A stretch of DNA of 64,000 nt. It comes from Siphonodentalium dalli (Eukaryota; Mollusca; Scaphopoda; Gadilida; Siphonodentaliidae). A program made the translations under genes and the position numbers. The stretch covers positions 60,294,609 through 60,358,608 of the forward strand of contig CP136066.1 of the NCBI GenBank assembly GCA_032622095.1, written 5' to 3'. The notes below the pieces were generated by a model. It ran no database searches, had not been told where the DNA came from, and was given only the letters and a program-made list of their open reading frames with translations. Positions 59,384 through 64,000 of the stretch are shown piece by piece. The number at the start of each line of letters is the position of its first letter. Position 1 is the stretch's first letter.

Positions 59384-59872
59384 TTCTACATCTACATCTA
59401 CTTGGTACTCCATCGCCCTCAATGTGCTGAGAATTATGTGGAGGCGCAAGAAATTTAAAAACTTAAAAGCATATTTTTTTGGTTATTTTTGATAATTTAT
59501 TTAAAAGAAGTTGGCGCTTCATACTATTTAGAAGCTGTCTGTTTGTTTACAGGTGGGAACATATGTTTTGTGGCAGTTTAAGAATATGTCACGGGGGAGT
59601 TTGTTCCAGTTTATGATTGTGCGTGGGAGAAAGAAGGCTTCGATGTAGTTTCTGTCAGCTTTAACAGTACGGAGGAACTTGTGCCCCCTAGTAGGCACAA
59701 ATGGTAGGGAGATGTCTACATCTTGGTGGCGGATTTTGAATAGCATGACCAGGGGGGAGAAGATTCTTCTTTGTTGAAGGGTTTGCCAATTTAGTATGTG
59801 GAGCAGATCAGTTATGCTGTCTCTGTCGGCGCTACCATAGTTGTATCTATGGAACACCATACGACCACTTAC
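59384..59872 (-). pseudogene. CR1/L2-like LINE 3' fragment
   Basis: The minus strand encodes the last ~110 residues of a LINE RT (59872-59528): DSITDLLHILNWQTLQQRR, MLFKIRH, VDISLP and INWNKLP are typical of the region after the thumb. It ends KQTDSF-stop. The 3' UTR contains gcgcctccacataattctca and cacattgagggcgatggagt. It ends in a (tgtaga)n-type tail (plus strand tctacatctacatctac at 59386-59402), the usual 3' microsatellite of this clade. There is no frameshift in the coding part. The catalytic domain is missing, so this is a 5'-truncated copy. Confidence 0.82.
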
Positions 59873-60379
59873 GCATAGACCATATTAATTATTTAAATTT
59901 TTAAATGATCTGTCTGTCTATCGGATCCCCAGTACCAGAGAATAGATAAATGGTATACATATATGTTCATATTATTTGTTTAAAATGGCAACCATGTGCG
60001 CATTTCTCTGGCGTATATTGCCACGGTGCAGCGGTCCTCGTGTTCTTAGTAAAAATCAAATGCAATTTATTTAGAAAAGTATTACTCATTCCTCTGGAAT
60101 GTTAACAGTGCGATTTGCTTTGTGGCAAAACATCAATAACTTTCGCGGGAAATGCGCGTGCCAATATGACGTCGCTTTGGATACAACATATGACGACATC
60201 TACCGGAGTATAAGGCGAAATACTGCGTGAACTTGCTTTTACTAATTTGCTAATCTAAAGAAAAGTTTATTTAGTTATATATATGGCAAACATTTACGAG
60301 ATGAATCATGTTGTTTTGGCGATGTGGCTAACGAAAATTAGCTTTTTAAGGAATTTCATAATGGCATAGCAAAACTTCC
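59873..60379. other. Unassigned AT-rich DNA
   Basis: No gene seen. Confidence 0.4.
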
Positions 60380-60419
60380 GGTCGTTCATATTTATGAAAA
60401 GTTAAATTTTGTAGTTTAC

Positions 60420-61730
60420 ATTTAATTGCAATGACGGTTACAAGATGGCGCCGACTCAAATTCAAGATGGCGGCGCCTCGAATTCAAGATGCCGCGCCCA
60501 TATTAACAAGTGAACTTTAAATAATAACAACTCATGCGCGGCTGGTCGTCCTTAAAAAATCATCAAATTACAATACGATCAAGGCTATTGGGGTGCTCCT
60601 GGATGGCATATACTGCCATATTGAATACAATGTATGAGCTGATATGGAAAAAAACCACCACATCATGATAACAAACACTTCAGATTGTTTAACATAGTAA
60701 TATAGCATTAGTGCGAATAACCTTACACAAATGGGGCATTTTATGGTCATTTGGCGGCCATTTTGGATTTTGGTAGCCTTTTTGAGTACCCTAAGACAGC
60801 TCATGCGCAACTAAACTGACGGTAACGCTATAGAATTACAATGAGAACATTACCACAACTCTGTATTTTCGCGTGAAATGGCGGCCATTTTGGATTTTGA
60901 ATATTTGAACAACTCATCCAACATATTGTATATAAACAACATATTATATAGTTTAGGACACAAACTAGTTCCAATGTGAAGGTAATACAATATAATTATT
61001 ATGGATGAAATCACCTAAACTCGTTATGTTCTCGTGAAATGGCAGCCATCTTGAATTTTGGCAGCCATCTTCAATATACTAAAACAGCTGAAGTGGGACA
61101 AAACAATCGTATTTTACTTACACTTCATGTTAGTTAATTTATGACACAAACTATATCAACTGTGGAGGTAACACAATCTAGTTATTATGGATAACATTAC
61201 AAAAACTGCCATTTTGAATACACTAAAACAGCCGATGTTATATTATCATATTGTAATTAAACAACAGTTTACATAGTTTAGGACACAAACTATGCTTAAT
61301 GTGGAGGTAACACAATAATATATTTTAAAAATTACCAAAAACTGTAATTTCGCACCTAATGGCAGCCATCTTGGATTTTGGAGACCATCTTGAATACAAT
61401 AAAAGAGCTGATGTGGGATTAAACCACTATATTATAACTGATGTATTATCGCGTGAAATGGCGGCCATTTTGGAATTTGGCAGCCATTTTGGATACCCTA
61501 TAACAGCTCATGCGGAAATAAACCGCCATATTGTCATTAAACAACATTTTAGATAGTTTAGGACACAAACTATTCACAATGTGGAGCCAAACCAATATAA
61601 TTATTGAGGATAAAATTACCAAAGCTCGTTATTTTCTCCTGAAATGACAGCCATTTTGTATTTGGCAGCCATCTTGAATGCCATAAAACAGTTGATGTGA
61701 GACTAAACCACCATATTGTACTTGCATATC
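60420..61730. repeat. Degenerate tandem repeat rich in ATGGCGGCCAT motifs
   Basis: Units of roughly 150-280 bp contain aaatggcggccattttgg or variants, an 'aacagct-atg-gg' stretch, and gtttaggacacaaacta followed by aatgtggaggtaacacaat. Copies are centred near 60880, 61040, 61210, 61355, 61460 and 61650. The core AAATGGC-GGCCATTT is self-complementary and contains CAAGATGGCGGC-like sequences at about 60463. Confidence 0.75.
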
Positions 61731-62265
61731 TCATGACATTCCCCTGACCATGGGACCAATGTGTACTCATTTTACTACACATATTCAAAGCTGATAAGGA
61801 GCGCTCTTTGTTTCTCACATGTGCCCCTTTAAGTCGTCTGGGGTCAAAAATGACGGTTGACAAACATGACATACTGGACAATATCGTCACTACTGCACAG
61901 CTGTTAACGATATAAAGAAAGCCGAAAAACGGTGCGCGGAGTTTGTTCGGAATTTGGCTTTGGTGTTTTTCAATGACGGACTGTTTCATTAGACTGTTTC
62001 GTTCTGATTCACAATGTGAAGTGTATTCAAAATAAACAGTGTAAGCGGGCGTGTTGTCGCATTTTCTCCTTTGTTTCTCACTTGATATGAAAATTTGAAA
62101 CGTATGTCCGTATTTGGATATGGAATACATAAACGTTTCATGTTTTTTCAAATTCATATATTTGTTGATTTTATTTAACTTTTTCGTTCTGAAACGCGGC
62201 CGGCTCCGATTAAAAGGTGTAAGCGGCCTATATAGAGCTTGAGCAGCATGTAGACCCCGCCCCAT
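61570..62265 (-). CDS. Hypothetical 231-codon ORF, doubtful
   Basis: An ATG-initiated minus-strand frame of 231 codons. No recognised domain, signal peptide or membrane pattern. Its C-terminal half lies in the degenerate ATGGCGGCC repeat, and its centre overlaps a dispersed repeat shared with 25037. It is therefore probably a chance frame. The 5' end lies in a GC-richer stretch with ctatatagg just inside. Confidence 0.15.
   Translation of the reverse strand: MGRGLHAAQALYRPLTPFNRSRPRFRTKKLNKINKYMNLKKHETFMYSISKYGHTFQIFISSEKQRRKCDNTPAYTVYFEYTSHCESERNSLMKQSVIEKHQSQIPNKLRAPFFGFLYIVNSCAVVTILSSMSCLSTVIFDPRRLKGAHVRNKERSLSALNMCSKMSTHWSHGQGNVMRYASTIWWFSLTSTVLWHSRWLPNTKWLSFQEKITSFGNFILNNYIGLAPHCE
61795..61855 (-). 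repeat. Dispersed repeat shared with 24774-25085
   Basis: The reverse complement contains cagacgacttaaaggggcac followed by aaacaaagagcgctc, matching cagacgacttaaaggggca...aataaacgctc at 25044-25082. Confidence 0.7.
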
Positions 62266-62394
62266 ATGTTGATTTTTGTCGGTAAGAGTATCTTTGTAGA
62301 ACTATATCAGTCCTTCAATTTGCCGGCTGTTTGCCATCTGGCTATTGGGGCTTTCTAGTTATCGGTCATTGAACCCAAGATGGCCGCAAAAATT

Positions 62395-62880
62395 TAATAT
62401 ATGGCCATGGGTCAGGGTGTAGGCGTTTACCTGGTGTTCCTGTATGGTTTCTCATGACTGTGTGGGGTATACGTGTATAAACGAGCGTGGCTGTATGGTC
62501 ATGTGTGAGGGTGTGGCTATATGACCATTGTGATGTGCATATGTATACATTGGATGAATCCATGGTCAATGTTGGGGTGTATGTGCATAACTTGAGTGGC
62601 TATTTGGTGCTGGATGTGGAAAATATGTATACAGGAAGTGACGGTATGGTCATGGGTCAGGTGTAGGAAGTATACCTGGTGTGCCTGTATTGTTACTGGT
62701 GGATATTGCTATGTGTGGTGTGTATGTGTATGCACAATTATGGCTGTGCGCTCATGTGTGAGCTGTATGTGTATAAAGCGAGCGACTATATTGTCATTTG
62801 TGTGGTGTTTATGTGTATATGAAGTGGCCGTATGGTCCTGGGTTGGTTGTATATGTTTACCTTGGGTGGTTATCGCTTTC
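62395..62880 (+). repeat. ~50-bp degenerate minisatellite
   Basis: Repeated tatggtcatgtgtgaggtgt-like motifs followed by atgtgtata and gagtggct. About nine to ten diverged copies. Confidence 0.75.
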
Positions 62881-64000
62881 CACAATAACTCACTAATATG
62901 TTAATCGGTAGATATGTCATGTCATTCTTGATCTAGTCTATGCACAATGGAGGAAATGTTAAACGATTTTCCTGACAATAGTTGATCAATTTTGATGCCA
63001 GAGTAGCCATATAGTATGGTCCCTCTCAGTTCCGTTTCAAAGTTCTGCCCATTTCCTTTCAAATACATGACCAGAATCCCAAAAAAACATTTTCGGAACA
63101 ATTCCATACTGCATACTTTAAAAAAAACATTTGGCATGCCTCATAAGGTATGGGACAACCAGAATAGAATATTTAGTTGTCAGTCGATTAACTAACATGT
63201 CTAATAACCAAGTGAGTCAAAGTTTGCTACCTTTTCGGAACAGCAGAGAACTATGTTCCGGATGTAAGTGATAAATCAACTTTTTACCCAATTTAGTTGT
63301 CATTTTGGAAGCCATCTTGAATAATGTGGTCACTAAACACCTTAGCGTGACACATTTAAGATAAATCAAAGCAGTAAACACATTTTATACCAAGTTAGTT
63401 GCATTTTACTAGAACAAAATGGTTCAAACCTGAAATGTGATTTTTTGCCAATTTATTTTGTAAGAGAAAAATCCAATATATTTCTGGTAATGTCTTGGTT
63501 ACAATAGTAACAATTAACCAAAGTGTATCAGACATGTTAGTATTCATTGTTTAGAAGATAGAATAGCCCATTTATTCATCAACCACAACTTGTAAGCGAT
63601 TTCAGGGACACTGGGGCAATATCTACCATTTTCCATATTTTGGCGGCCATTTTCAATATCTAAAATTTAGTCATACCTATGAACAAAGAGTACTCAATTA
63701 TTAAAGACACGGTTGGCCTTGGCGGTGGGTATCCTGTGAAAATATCTCCACCCGTCAAAAACGGCCACAAACAGAAAGAACATCAAAATGTAGATATACT
63801 TTGTCCATATACAAATAAGAAATATCGCATAAACAGTATGTTATGGTCATTTGTTTGACCATTGTTATGTAAACAAAAGCATAAAAAGTTACTTTTCTGG
63901 TGTTTGTTTATATTATGATGGTAAACATAAAGAGCGTTCTTTGTTGGTGAATACCTGATATGGAACTAATAAAGAGCGTTTATGCCATTTGTGTGTGATT
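62881..64000. other. Unassigned AT-rich DNA
   Basis: No gene recognised. Scattered gccatcttgaa / ggcggccattttcaa motifs at 63310 and 63642, and aaagagcgttctttgtt at about 63930, echo the repeats further left. Confidence 0.45.

Overview
This is a window of eukaryotic intergenic DNA. It has no prokaryotic operons, no rRNA genes, and no host protein-coding gene that I can support. It is AT-rich, packed with non-LTR retrotransposon fragments, inverted-repeat (MITE-like) DNA elements, a long tandem satellite and several minisatellites, and it carries a 100-base N gap (23171-23270). The mix of LINE types, a DIRS/Ngaro-like reverse transcriptase fragment, a Tc1-like fossil and 'gagttatctccctt'-type dispersed motifs suggests a marine invertebrate, most likely a mollusc. 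That assignment is an inference.

Layout. 1-4160: no gene; an inverted-repeat element (795-1592). 4165-6990: a 5'-truncated LINE with a long intact RT ORF (4180-6669). 6985-7067: TA microsatellite. 7163-23170: a satellite array with a ~361-bp monomer, about 43 copies, two monomer subtypes and multi-monomer higher-order repeats; it runs into the gap. 23271-28500: a ~170-180-bp repeat family in one orientation left of a 2.9-kb spacer and in the opposite orientation right of it (foldback-like); the spacer holds poly-G tracts. 28505-30115 (minus) and 30095-31495 (plus): a LINE ORF1-like frame joined head-to-head to a LINE RT 3' fragment. 31689-33367: a TTAA-flanked element with ~105-bp inverted termini and a second inverted-repeat element nested inside. 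33456-33922, 38818-39208, 40749-40815 and 51861-52045: a family carrying a 67-bp near-perfect palindrome, singly or as inverted pairs. 35335-37345: three diverged copies of a ~300-bp repeat. 39490-40722: a 37-bp minisatellite. 42044-42992: a Tc1/mariner fossil. 43713-48903: a minus-strand DIRS-like retroelement ruin between ~215-bp direct repeats, with a 96-bp (32-codon) minisatellite inside it. 49387-51540 (minus): a decayed LINE related to the one at 4180. 55210-57765: a 26-bp pyrimidine-rich minisatellite. 59384-59872 (minus): a LINE 3' end. 60380-61730: a degenerate repeat rich in ATGGCGGCCAT motifs. 62395-62880: a ~50-bp minisatellite.

The genes do not form a pathway. They are remains of independent mobile elements. 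Those of most biological interest are the paired-palindrome element, the foldback-like array pair, the satellite's higher-order structure, and the in-frame 32-codon repeat next to the DIRS-like RNase H.
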